A stretch of DNA of 64,000 nucleotides, from positions 36,175,001-36,239,000 of the forward strand of contig CM042035.1 of assembly GCA_023525975.1 (NCBI GenBank), written 5' to 3'. Shown here one piece after another: positions 11,209 to 22,971 of this stretch. The translations under genes were made by a program, and so were the position numbers. Under the pieces are notes generated by a model. The model was not told the DNA's origin. It ran no database searches and saw only the letters and a list, made by a program, of their open reading frames with translations. Source of the DNA: Smallanthus sonchifolius (lineage: Eukaryota; Streptophyta; Magnoliopsida; Asterales; Asteraceae). Position 1 is the stretch's first letter. Each line of letters opens with the position of its first letter.

Positions 11209-12534
11209 TGTCACACTCGTAACACAGGACAGTCATCTACCTGAGTATTACCTCCAACAGATATGTTCCGAGGTAAGAGCAACGGTTCTAGGAGAGATTT
11301 GTACATCGCTCTTTCCTAAACAGAACATTCCGTTTGTCAGATAACTACATACCGGCTGAAGGTCGCCTTCTAGTTACATTGACGTTGATAACAAAACACA
11401 CAGCGGAAGACTTAACAACATAACTTATTTTATTTCAAACTCTGGACTTATAGCTCACGAAGACTCATGCCAATCACTTCGGCCTTATGGTCACCCAGGG
11501 ACCTGCCCTCGGTCATCCCTAATTCCTACCTTAATACACCTCCTGGAATGCCTTCAAGCTAGGGTTCACATGTGCTTAAAAACATTTGAAAACATTTTGG
11601 ATCAACTTACGCGAGTGAATTCATAAACAAAAGCATCTTTATGTGTCCCCTAATCAACGATGTCTTTATGTGTATCCCCTGATCAACGATAAAGGCCCCG
11701 CATGGGTCTTACAATCATCCTTTACAATTCATCACTCAGTAACCGCTGCTTTACTCGGGTTCTGAGTCTACAACATATATATATACAGGAACCCTTCCGG
11801 CTTGCTGGTCCCATATGTACTAGAACTAAAACAAGAGGATCGGTCTTGTCCCTGGGTCCCCCTCAATCAATGGTCATAATAAGTACTTATTATAGGATAT
11901 ATGCACGGATATCATTGGGATCTCAAATACAAAATCTTTTACAAAACATTTCATAGAGCACAGTTTAGAGGAACTCACCTCAAACAGAACCTCCTCCTCT
12001 ATTGAATATCACAATCAATACTTCAACAGAACCCTAGATCATAACCCACATTATCATAATCAATATCCATATCTTATGTTTAAATAAGGAAACCTCACTA
12101 TCTATGGCAGTTTTGCGGATAATTGCGGGAATCTGGACTCTCAGGAGCAGAGTTTGTGTGTGTGTGGTGAAGTGTTTGTTAAATGGCTGGAATCGGGTTT
12201 CTATTTATATGGTGAGTCTTGGGTCTGTAGCGGACCGCTAAGCTAGGGTGTGGCGGTCCGCCACCCCTTGAGGCTGCTTAATCTGCTTGGGGGATACGTA
12301 GCGGACCGCTAAGGTGAAGGCTGGCGGTCCGCCACCCTTCCGCGCATCAAAATTCGACCGGCATGTCATAGGTGCACGTGTCCCCACCCGGGTGTTTCAT
12401 TACCCCGCACGTAGCGGACCGCTAAGGCATAGGGTAGTGGTCCGCTACCCCTTCCACTTTCAAAATTTTCACTTTTGGTCCCTTAACTTTTTGTTTTGAC
12501 ACTTTTGGTCCTTGGGAATTATCCGGGTGTTACA
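11209..12534 (-). repeat. Gyp1 3' LTR (1326 bp)
   Basis: Reads TGTCACAC...GTGTTACA on the plus strand, with the reverse-complement polypurine tract (aatctccccttc) at 12535-12546. Contains a promoter-like module (12201-12447). A pair of roughly 31-bp tandem copies built on 'ctttatgtgt..cccct.atcaacgat' lies at about 11634-11690. Confidence 0.9.
12201..12447 (-). promoter_or_regulatory. Gyp1 LTR palindrome array plus TATA box
   Basis: Minus-strand TATAAATAG at 12209-12201. Starting 18 bp upstream of it are six 13-mers with 6-bp arms: TAGCGGACCGCTA (12228-12240), TGGCGGTCCGCCA (12251-12263), TAGCGGACCGCTA (12299-12311), TGGCGGTCCGCCA (12322-12334), TAGCGGACCGCTA (12412-12424) and an imperfect TAGTGGTCCGCTA (12435-12447). 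Two types alternate and differ at the second base with the matching change in the other arm. Promoter role is inferred from position. Confidence 0.65.
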
Positions 12535-12580
12535 AATCTCCCCTTCTTAAAATAATTTTGTCCTCGAAATTCAGAATCAG

Positions 12581-15142
12581 TCAGAACAGACCGGGATACT
12601 TAACTTTCATTTGTTCTGTTAATTCCCAAGTTTTTTCGGCACCCTTCCGACCTTGCCATTGTACCAATACCATTGGTATAGTTTTCTTTCTTAACTTTCG
12701 ATCTTGAGTTCCTAAGATTTTCACGGGTTGTTTGTAAAATTGGAGTTTATCAACGACGTGAACATCATCTAACGAGATTGTCTGATCGGGGTGTGCTAAG
12801 CACTTACATAAACATGACACGTGAAACGTGTTATGAATACCTTGTAATTCTTCAGGCAATTCAAGTTTGTATGCTACAGCTCGAACTCTTTCAATGATCT
12901 TATAAGGTCCAATATATCTTGGGCCTAACTTTCCACGTTTCCTAAAACGTACAACACCTTTCCAAGGTGATACCTTCAACATCACATAGTCACCGACTTG
13001 GAATTCTAATGGTCGTCGGCCTTTATCCGCGTAACTCTTCTGTCGATCTTGTGCCGCTTTCAACCTTTGTTTGATCTGGACTATCTTATCAGTCGTCTCT
13101 TGTAAGATTTCTGGTCCATATAGTTGGCTATCCCCAACTTCATTCCAACAAATTAGAGTTCTGCACTTCCTGTCGTATAATGCTTCAAACGGTGCAACTT
13201 TTATATTTGAATGATAGCCGTTGCTGTAGGAAAATTCTATTAGCGGGAGATGATTATCCCAGCTACCTCCAAATTCTATTGCACAAGCCCTCAGCATATC
13301 CTCTAAGGTTTGAATCGTCCTTTCGCTTTGTCCATCAGTTTGAGGATGATATGTCGTACTCATATTAATTCGAGTTCCAACGCTTTTTGGAAACTAGTCC
13401 AAAATCTGGAAGTAAACCGACTATCTCTATCAGAGATAATAGACAGCGGTATACCATGGAGGCTCACGATCTCATTGATGTAGAGTTGGGAAAGTTTATC
13501 CATGGAGTAATTTTCATTGATAGGGAGGAAATGTGCTGATTTAGTTAGTCTATCAACAACAACCCAAATAGCATCATGTCCTTTCTGGGTTCTTGACAGT
13601 TTTGTGAAAAAGTCCATAGTAATTCTATCCCATTTCCACACAGGTATTTCCAACTGTTATAGTTGACCTGCGGGTTTCTGATGTTCAATCTTAACTTGAA
13701 GACAAGTCAAACATTTCTCTATATATTGAGCTATAGATCTCTTCATGTTTGACCACCAAAACGGAGTCTTTAAATCCTTGTACATCTTATTAGCTCTAGG
13801 ATGTATTGAATATTTGGATTTGTGAGCTTCATCCATCACCTTTGTTTGAATTTCCCCAAGTTTAGGGATCCAAACTCTGTTTCCAAATCGTAAGATTTCT
13901 TCATCACCTTTGGTTAGTAATTTCTCTTTACCAACCATGTGTTCTTTCTTGATGTTATCTTCTTGAAGTGCTTGAGTTTGGATTTCCTTGATTTGATCTA
14001 TCCAGTCTACTCTGACCTCTAATCTTAAGGCTCTTATCTTGATGGGCTTGACTCTCTCTTTTCGACTTAGAGCATCTGCCACAACATTGGCTTTCCTGGG
14101 ATGGTATTTGATCTCACAGTCATAATCGTTAATGAGTTCCATCCATCTCCTTTGTCTCATATTCAAATCCTTCTAATTGAATATATATGCTGGAGACTTT
14201 TATGGTCTGTATATATCACACACTTAGTACCATATACATAGTGTCTCCAAATCTTTAGAGAAAATACTATGGCACCAAGTTCAAGATCTTGTGTGATATA
14301 CTTCTTCTCATGAACTTTAAGTTGTCGTGATGCGTAGGCTATAACCTTTTCTCGCTGCATCAACATGCAACCTAGACCAATTTGGGAAGCATCACAATAG
14401 ATGACGAAGTCATCATTCCCTTCGGGTAATGGTAAGATTGGTGCTGAACTAAGTTTCTGCTTAAGGGTTTAGAATGCTTCTTCTTGCTTCTGACTCCATT
14501 CAAACTTTACCGCTTTCTGAGTCAAAATGGTTAATGGAGTAGCAATCTTGGAGAAATCTTGTATGCACCTTGGGTAGTATCCAGCTAGACCAAGAAAACT
14601 TCGAACTTCCGTTGGAGTCTTTGGAGTTTCCCATTTCATAACAGCTTCAATCTTTGATGGATCTACATGAATTCCAGTGTGGTTTATGACATCCCCTAAG
14701 AATTGTACTTCTTGTTTCCAAAACTCGCATTTGGAAAACTTAGCGTACAACTTCTCCTTTCTAAGGGTTTCTAGGACTATTTGAAGATGTTTGGAATGAT
14801 CTTCCTGGGTTCGGGAATAGATAAGGATATCGTCTATGAACACTATAACAAATTTGTCCAAAAATGGTTTACAAACTCGGTTCATTAGGTCCATAAATGT
14901 TGCAGGGGCATTAGTTTGACCAAATGACACAACTAAAAATTAATAGTGTCCATATCGGGTTCTAAAGGCAGTCTTAGGTACATCTTCCTCCTATACCTTC
15001 AACTGATGATATCTAGATCTAAGGTCTATCTTCGAGAAGTATTTAGCTCCTTGTAATTGATCGAATAGATCATCTATCCTTGGCAATGGATATTTATTCT
15101 CTATAGTAAGCTTATTCAGCTCCCGATAATCTATACACATAC
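12581..15142 (-). pseudogene. Gyp1 pol: RT, RNase H, integrase, chromodomain (broken)
   Basis: Gypsy order RT-RNase H-integrase. Seen from N- to C-terminus: RT with VIVFIDDILIYS; RNase H with YTDHKSLQHI; integrase zinc region; integrase core (SDRDSRFTSRFW); then the SPWKGV..RFRKRGKLGPRYIGPYKI region and a chromodomain-like C-terminus (LVQWQGRKGAEKTWE). Lesions: stops near 14985 and 14940, a frameshift and stop near 14170-14185, a stop near 13658 and a 1-bp deletion near 13375. Many codons also diverge from Gyp2. Confidence 0.88.
15138..15142. repeat. Gyp2 target-site duplication (catac)
   Basis: 'catac' before the left LTR; the same five bases follow the right LTR at 25513-25517. Confidence 0.9.
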
Positions 15143-16431
15143 TGTCACATCCCGACCGATGGCGGAATCATCGAGGCGGGACATGTAGACTGTTCATAAG
15201 CACAAGGTTGACTAGATTGAATATATTAAACATCAAATTTCATAACAAGTAGTCCAAACACAACCAAATACAAGATAGAACAAAATTGAAATACATAAAG
15301 TTCTTTTATTTAATTTAACTAAGTCCAAGCCTATGTGTAGCACATCTTGATCAATCTCACACATTAGAACCTGAAACATGAATAAAATAAAGTCAACTAA
15401 AAAGTTGGTGAGTATAACACAGGTTTGTATATAGATAGCATATAGTTGTAAAACAAATCCTTACATAACATGATAAATAAGGCATTTATGGGGAGCAACT
15501 ATTGTGTAACCATGTACAATCAAACCTTTGTAACTAGCATGCAAAAATTGTGTTGTCGGTATCAATCACCCCAATCTGGGTGGGTTTGTCAGACTCAATA
15601 GATTTATCATTGGTAACCGTTGGCTTGTACAAAGTTAATGATTGCATGAGTATGTCATGTATATGTTTAGTTTCAACTCATAGCATTCAAGCATGAAGCA
15701 CAAATTACACATATGGTCATAATTTTAAAATTGTATGTTGTAATGCAAGTAGTTTTCAATGTATCATGAATCACCCCAAAATATGTAAAAAGTAAAAAGA
15801 GGGGCTATGTAACTCACTTGGTTTGAAGGCGTTGCTAACAAGGTACTAGATAGAAATAAGATCCTTGAAATGCACAAGTTAACCTAAAGTGTAATGTATA
15901 TGGTATTAATAGTGTGCACAAGAGTTTAATTCTAAAGTTGTATTTGGACTTGTGTAAAAAGTCATTGATTTGTAATTGGAAGTATTGAATAAAATATATA
16001 AAGTTTGAAAGAATATTTTTAGAATATTTTGATTAAGGTTTGAGTTTTAATAATTAAATAACTAATGTAAATAATTATTGTTTATGAAAACATTGTAAGT
16101 ATTAGTTATAAGTTAGTATAAATAATTAATTGTTTTTGTTTAAATATAAATTAAATAAATAATCATTATTTTATTTATTTATTTATAAAATGCAACTTTA
16201 CTCATTTAAATACTTTTTAAATGAAAAGTTTAGCAATAATTGTAAATTTAATTTTTATAACTTTAAATAATTAATTTTCTATTTATTCCAAGATTAAATA
16301 TTTGATCTTTTTCAAATAGAATAAATTGCATTTTTATAAAAATCACTGTTTATATTTTGTAATTTAATCAGAAATATTTATTGTTTGAAAAATATATAAA
16401 ATTATAATTCTGCTAAAAATTTAACTCACAC

Positions 16432-16690
16432 ACGACCGTGCCTGGGAAGGGCTCGATCGTGCTCGAACCACGGGCGCGACCGTGTTGATCAAATAGATGG
16501 CTTAACTGACTAAATCATTAGGCACGACCGTGCCTTGGCCAGGCACGATCGTGTCTAAGGTTCTAAGATACGACTGAGATTAGCCAAAGGGCATGATTGG
16601 GTCTGGACAGGAGGACACGACCGCGCTGATAGTCGGCACGACCGCGTCTCTTGAGAAACGACCGCGCTAGATGATTAGCGCGACCGCGTC
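16432..16690 (-). repeat. Gyp2 LTR internal cluster of GGCACGACCGTGCC-like motifs
   Basis: Scattered near-palindromic units such as GGCACGACCGTGCC and GCACGATCGTG in an otherwise AT-rich LTR. The other LTR has the same cluster at about 24259-24540, with one extra unit of about 20 bp. Confidence 0.7.
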
Positions 16691-17269
16691 TGTTCCAAAT
16701 CAGGAACGAATTGACTAATTCTTATAATAACAGAGTTAGAAATCATAGGGCTTTCACCCATTAGATTATTTCGAGTCTTTTTGTATAGATTAATTGGATT
16801 TAAAATGTGTCTAAAGTCGGATTCGATTAAATCATTTTTGAACAAAAACTAGATTCGGGTTTAAGATGATTTCCATATTGAAAGCCCAAATTAACATGGG
16901 GCTTTTGATCTAAGGACTGAATCGATAGAGGGCAAGGTTTCAATTACCCGGAATGATGGCGAATTGATAGCGAATGGTAGAAAGGAATTCCGGAGACTAC
17001 GGGTTCTGTCTCCGGTGTCCTCTGCTGCAATTCCGACTAAACCAGAGAGTCCAGTAGCTTTAGTGAGGATTGAGTAGCGTGAATCTGCTGCTTGATTGAG
17101 AGAATTCGGATCGCAAGAAGGCTTTGTGTTTTTCTTCGAAATGCTTGGGAGAATTTTTGAGATTAATTGGATTAATCTGAGACGTTTGTTGTAATTGGAA
17201 GTGTCATTGCTTTCGTTAATGGTAGTGAAGTGTAAATCGGTTACGGAAACTCAACGATCGGGTGATTAA

Positions 17270-17421
17270 AACTATATTTATGTTTCAACTGGTACTAGGC
17301 GTGAACGTGCCCAAACGAGGCGCGACCGTGCTAAGGCACCAGGCGCGACCGTTCCAAAGCAAGTCGCGCGACCGTGCCAAAGCACTCGGCGCGACCGTGC
17401 CAGAACGAGCGCGGCCGTGCC
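17270..17421 (-). promoter_or_regulatory. Gyp2 LTR promoter-like module: TATA-like box and motif array
   Basis: Minus-strand ATAAATATAG (about 17280-17271) lies 17 bp from six near-palindromic 14-mers starting at 17298, 17319, 17342, 17365, 17388 and 17408, of the form GGCGCGACCGTGCC. Spacing is 20-23 bp. The right LTR has the same layout (TATA-like about 25121-25130, array from 25147). Role inferred. Confidence 0.55.
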
Positions 17422-17662
17422 TATTACGGTTTCTTGTAAATTTTCAACATCAGACCTTGTAACTTTGGTCTTTGACATATTTGTATAAATAGATACTTAT
17501 GTAGTGTTTTAGTAGGTTATAACCGTGTAAAATTTGCGGGTTAACATTGAAATATAGTATTTAATTGATGGTACGAATAGAACAAAACAGTGCACTAGAA
17601 CTTGGTTTAAAATGCATTACATTGAATTTGAAATACGGACACTAAAAATCAAAAATGTTACA

Positions 17663-17674
17663 GTCTCCCCATGT
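17663..17674 (-). other. Gyp2 polypurine tract
   Basis: Plus-strand 'gtctccccatgt' is the reverse complement of a purine-rich tract directly before the minus-strand LTR start. Confidence 0.8.
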
Positions 17675-17696
17675 TGAGGGAATTTCGTCCCGAAAT

Positions 17697-20600
17697 TTAG
17701 CTAGAGGAAACTACGGCATCAGTAAAAAGATGGGGGTACTTGAGCTTCATTTGGTCTTCTCGTTCCCAAGTTAATTCAGGACCACGCTTAGACTCCCAAT
17801 GAACTTTAACAATAGGAATACGACTTCGCTTGAGTTGTTTGATTTCACGATCCATAATTTCTGCCGGTTTCTCAACGAAGTGCATCGTTTCATCAATGTG
17901 CACGTCATCAAGCGGTATATGGAGATTCTCATCGGCGAGACATTTCTTCAGATTTGATACATGAAATGTAGGATGCATATTGCCAAGAGATGGAGGTAAC
18001 TCGAGTTTGTAAGCCACCTTCCCAATTCTTTCAAGGATTTTGAATGGACCAACATAGCGAGGGGCTAACTTGCCTTTCTTTCCAAAACGGACCACACCCT
18101 TCCACGGGGACACCTTAAGAAGAACAAGGTCACCGACTTGGAATTCCAAGGGTTTTCGTCGTTTATCGGCATAACTCTTTTGCCGACTTCTCGCTGTTCG
18201 GAGGTTGTCATGGATTTGAATAAGCTTGTCGGATGTTTCTTGAATTAGCTCGGGACCGGTGATTTGTGCTTCACCAATCTCGTTCCAACAGATAGGCGAA
18301 CGACACTTGCGACCATAAAGAGCTTCGAATGGAGCCATGTTGATACTTGTGTGTTAGCTATTATTGTAAGAGAACTCAATGAGGGATAAATGTGAATCCC
18401 AATTGCCACCAAAATCGATTACGCAAGCTCTAAGCATGTCTTCAAGAGTTTGGATTGTTCGCTCGGTCTGACAATCAGTTTGGGGATGATAAGCCGTGCT
18501 CAAATCCAATCGTGTGCCAAGAGCAGTTTGGAGAGATTGCCAAAATCGAGAAGTGAACCGGGCATCTCGATCGGATATTATGTTCAAGGGAACACCATGA
18601 CGGCTCACGATTTCATCGATGTAAATTCGGGCTAGTTTCTCAACCCGATAGTCTTCACGGATAGGCAAGAAATGAGCAGATTTGGTGAGACGATCAATGA
18701 TCACCCAAATACTATCATAACCACTCGAGGTGCGAGGGAGTTTGGTAATAAAATCCATAGCTAAGTTCTCCCATTTCCACACGGGAATTTCTGGTTGTTC
18801 AAGCAATCCAGAAGGACGTTGATGTTCGGCTTTGACTTTGGAACACGTTAGACATTTGGCAACATAGTGAGCAATGTCTTTTTTCATACCGGGCCACCAA
18901 TATTGTTGGCGAAGATCTTGGTACATTTTATCCGCACCAGGGTGAATAGAATAACGAGTCTTGTGAGCCTCGTTCATGAGAAATGTACGGAGATCATCGC
19001 GATCGGGAACCCAAATACGGTTCAAGTAATAAAGTAAGCCATTGGGTTTTGATTCAAGCAGAAGTTCAACACCACACGACATTTCCTCATACATGTTACC
19101 CTCGGTGACTGAGACGTGTTGAGCTTCTAAGATGCGGATTTGAATATCGGTTTGAATTCGGGCACAATGAAGTATAACATGGTCCTTTCGACTCAAAGCG
19201 TCGGCTACAACATTCGCTTTGCCGGGATGGTAACGAATCTCGCAGTCATAGTCGTTAAGGAGTTCAACCCAACGTCGTTGCCTCATATTGAGTTCTTTTT
19301 GGTTGAAAATGTGTTGAAGACTTTTGTGGTCGGTGAACACCACACATTTTGTGCCATAGAGATAATGTCTCCAAATCTTCAATGCGAATACGACCGCACC
19401 CAACTCGAGATCGTGCGTCGTATAATTCTTCTCATGAATCTTAAGTTGCCTTGATGCATAAGCGATTACTTTGCCTCGTTGCATGAGGACACAACCGAGA
19501 CCTTGGTTAGAAGCATCACAGTAGACAACTAAATCATCATTCCCATCAGGGAGAGTCAAAATGGGAGCATTGCACAACTTTTGCTTAAGGGTTTGGAAAG
19601 CTTCTTCTTGCTTTGGTCCCCATTCATAAGTCTTACCCTTGTGGGTCAAAGCGGTAAGGGGGACAGCAATCTTAGAGAAGTTCGAGATGAAACGACGGTA
19701 ATATCCCGCAAGAACAAGAAATGAACGAACTTCAGTGGGAGTCTTCGGGGCATTCCAATTCTTAACCGTTTCGATCTTAGCAGGGTCAACATGAATACCC
19801 TTGTCATTGACGATGTGACCAAGAAATTGAACTTCTTTTAACCAAAATTCACATTTGGAGAATTTGGCATATAGTTGTTCTTTCTTCAAGAGATCTAAAA
19901 CCAATCTAAGATGTTGCTCATGGTCGGCTTTAGTCTTGGAATAGATTAAGATATCATCGATGAAAACGATCACGAGCTTATCAAGGTACGGTTTGCACAC
20001 ACGATTCATGAGGTCCATGAAAATTACGGGTGCATTGGTTAGTCCAAAAGGCATAACCATGAACTCGTAATGACCATACCTTGTCCGGAAGGCAGTGTTT
20101 GGAATATCGTCTTCTTGCACACGGAGTTGGTGATAACCAGATCGAAGATCAATCTTCGAGAAGCAAGTAGAACCTTGAAGTTGATCAAAGAGGTCATCAA
20201 TTCTAGGCAAAGGATAACGGTTTTTGATAGTAAGCTTGTTGAGTTCGCGGTAGTCAATGCACATGCGAAATGATCCATCCTTCTTTTTGACGAATAAGAC
20301 GGGTGCACCCCACGGTGAATGACTCGGACGGATGAATCCCTTGTCGGAGAGCTCTTGAGGTTGACTTGCAAGTTATTGCATTTCAGAAAGTGCAAGACGA
20401 AAAGGAGCTCTGGCCACGGGGTTAGCTCCGGGCACAAGATCAATGCGAAATTCTACTTGACGAACGGATGGAAGACCGGATAAGTCTTCGGGGAATACTT
20501 CAGGAAAATCTTGGATAATGGGGATATCTCGAATACTCTTCTTTTTAACATCCTTTTGAACGATATGGGCCAAAAAGGCCACGTACTTCTTTCGTAAGTA

Positions 20601-22244
20601 CTTTTGAGCAGTAGTGCATGACATTAATTTAAGCCCTTTGCAAGGCTTTTCACCAAAGACTCTCAACGTTTCTCCCGATGGTAGAGGTATTCAAATACAC
20701 TTCTCGAAACAGATGACTTCGGCGTGATGATTTGATAGCCAATCCATGCCTATGATGAAACCAAAGCTCCCTAGTGGCATTGGAACAAGGTTGATTTGAA
20801 ATGTGTGATCATTAAGTTCTAAAGAGCAATCATAGATAATGGATTCAATTGTAAGGGAGTCACCATTTGCTACTTCAACGGTGAAGGTTTTCTCTAATTG
20901 GGATCGTGTCTTTGCAAGTAAAGGTTCAAAATTTAGTGACACAAAACTTTTATCGGCACCGGTATCGAATAAAATGGAGGCATATTGACTATTAACAAGA
21001 AACGTACCATTGACCACGTCATTGTTGGCTTGAGCTTCATTGGCGTTTATGTTGAAAGCACGCCCACGAGCTCCACCTTGTCTAGCATTGACTAACTTTG
21101 GGCATTGATCACGGAAATGGTTCGGGTTGCCACACTCATAACACACTCGCCCATTTGTAATAGCGGGTACACCTTGATTAGCCACTTGGGTGTTGGTTTG
21201 GTTTGATGGGTTGACTTGGCCCGCAAGAGCTTTGGTCCTACAAACATTAACTGTATGGCCATATCTCCCACAATAAGTACAAAGGCGACATGGGATGCTT
21301 TGGGGATGAAGGTAGTTACAGTTGGCACAAAGTGGGTAGATTCCAACATATGGCTTTTTGGCCGATGTTTGGACCATAGGTGCAGCTTGGTTAACAGGAA
21401 TAGAAGGAGTGATCACAGCATAGTTTCTAGTCTTCCTTTTCCTATTATTGCGGGAGGGTTCAGTTGTGGCTTCTTTGTTGTGGGTAAGAGGGGTTATAGT
21501 GTCAGAAACTTTCTTGGTGCCCTTTTTAGTAAGAGTCCCCGCCTTCACATGATTATCGGTTAAGGTAGCGGAAAAACGGATGGCATCTTCAAGTGTTGCG
21601 GGATTCCTTCCTAGGACAGTATCTTGAATTTGTCTAGGTAGTCCCCCAATATACTTTTCAATGCAGCGGGACAGAGGAGTGACCATGTGGGGCACAAGAA
21701 GACTTAACTCATGGAACCGAGTTGTATACGCCAAATTTTCACCACTATCTTGGGCAAGATCCCAAAACTCAGCTTCAAGTTTCTTCACTTCATTTCGAGG
21801 ACAGAATTCCTCGGTCATTAGCCTTTTAACCTCTTCCCAAGGTAAGGCCATTGCTACATCCACACCTCGGTTTCTCTTCTCCCCATTCCACCACGTGAGT
21901 GCCCGTTTTTGTAGGACACTTGTGGCATGACGAACACGAAGGTTTTCAGGGCAGTCACTATTGAGAAAGGTATTCTCAATGCTTTCGAACCATTGAAGGA
22001 GTCCAGTAGCTCCTTCGGTACCATAGAACTTGAGGGGATTGCACGAGTTGAAATGCTTGAAGGTGCATTGAGATGGGTTGTTACCACCATTTCCACCATT
22101 ACCAGCATTACCACTATTACTACCATTTCCACCATTGTTGCCATTGGTGGCACTATTAGCTTGAGTGAGTTGTGTCACGAGTTGTGCAAGAATAGCAGCA
22201 ATGTTGGCATTGGTGTTGGCCGCGGGAGCACGACGAGGAGGCAT
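17697..22244 (-). pseudogene. Gyp2 gag-pol, one frame with three nonsense codons
   Basis: 1515 codons. Start chosen at MPPRR (22244); an upstream in-frame Met at 22286 is possible but lies in the leader. Domains by residue: gag (about 60-250), CCHC knuckle CYECGNPNHFRDQC (about 370-385), protease ILFDTGADKSF (about 425), RT with FIDDILIYS (about 760), RNase H CDASNQGLG (about 905), integrase zinc region and core (about 1100-1260, SDRDARFTSRFW), chromodomain-like end HWESKRGPELTWE (about 1470-1500). Stops at 20691-20693 (TGA, just after protease), 20370-20372 (TAA, in RT fingers) and 18354-18356 (TAA, late integrase). No frameshift. All catalytic motifs remain. Confidence 0.93.
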
Positions 22245-22955
22245 TCTACAGATTTTCACAAGACAAGAAAAGATGTAAGAACTCATGAGAATTGTTTGGA
22301 TTCAATTGAATAAAATAACAAGATAAATAGATAATCATAGTTTGGATTGTACTCAAATAGTGATGTAATCACTCGAATACTTTGACACATTAAGGTTAAT
22401 TAAACTTATATAATTTTCAAGGAGACATGCTTTAGCCTATAAGTAAACACTCATCTCGGGAATTCCCAGGAAAGCATATGGGTCCCTCGGTTGATTGGGA
22501 TTTATGCGAAATGCTTTCCTAGACAGAAAACCCAAAATACAGGTGTCACTCTTCCAGATTGCACGTGTCCTCAAATAATTAACAAAGCTTAAAAACCTAA
22601 ACGAGGAAATAAAGAAAATTTTATGGATTTAGCTTCATGAAGATTCCACATGCTATGAAGAATATATATAGAGAAGAAGGTATGAGCATTATGAGGTTTT
22701 AGGATATAGAAAGAGATATTGTTTATTTAATTTATTATTTAAGTATATACTAATAAGTCATGGGTTTTTAATAAACAAGTCATCAAATAAAATAATAACT
22801 AATCATAGTAAGCATGTAGCACATAGCATGTAACACATAACATATAACATATAGCATATAGCACATAACATGTAATCATGAAACATAGCATAGGTAGGTG
22901 TCCTAAAGTTATAGTCTAGGTCAAGGTGTCTAATAACCTAATTCCCTATAACCAA
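22245..22955 (-). other. Gyp2 5' leader
   Basis: Noncoding leader between PBS and gag. It contains 'gctttcct' and 'gggaattcc' blocks also found in the Gyp3 leader (61540-61600), and a run of 'cacataacatgta'-like repeats at about 22800-22895. Confidence 0.75.
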
Positions 22956-22968
22956 GGCTCTGATACCA
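22956..22968 (-). other. Gyp2 primer-binding site (tRNA-iMet)
   Basis: 'ggctctgatacca', reverse complement of TGGTATCAGAGCC, 3 bp from the 5' LTR. Confidence 0.93.
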
Positions 22969-22971
22969 ATC

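Larger units (their letters stand above)
15143..17662 (-). repeat. Gyp2 3' LTR (2520 bp)
   Basis: Plus strand TGTCACATCCC...ATGTTACA. Near-identical to 22972-25512. Carries two clusters of a CACGACCGTGC-type motif (about 16432-16690 and 17298-17421). Confidence 0.94.

Noticed and set aside
11702..11956. 84-codon ORF in the Gyp1 LTR
   Set aside because: Inside an LTR, no domain or conservation visible; chance frame.
22956..22968. Possible tRNA gene fragments at the TGGTATCAGAGCC sites
   Set aside because: Each is 2-3 bp from an LTR end and lacks a cloverleaf; they are primer-binding sites.
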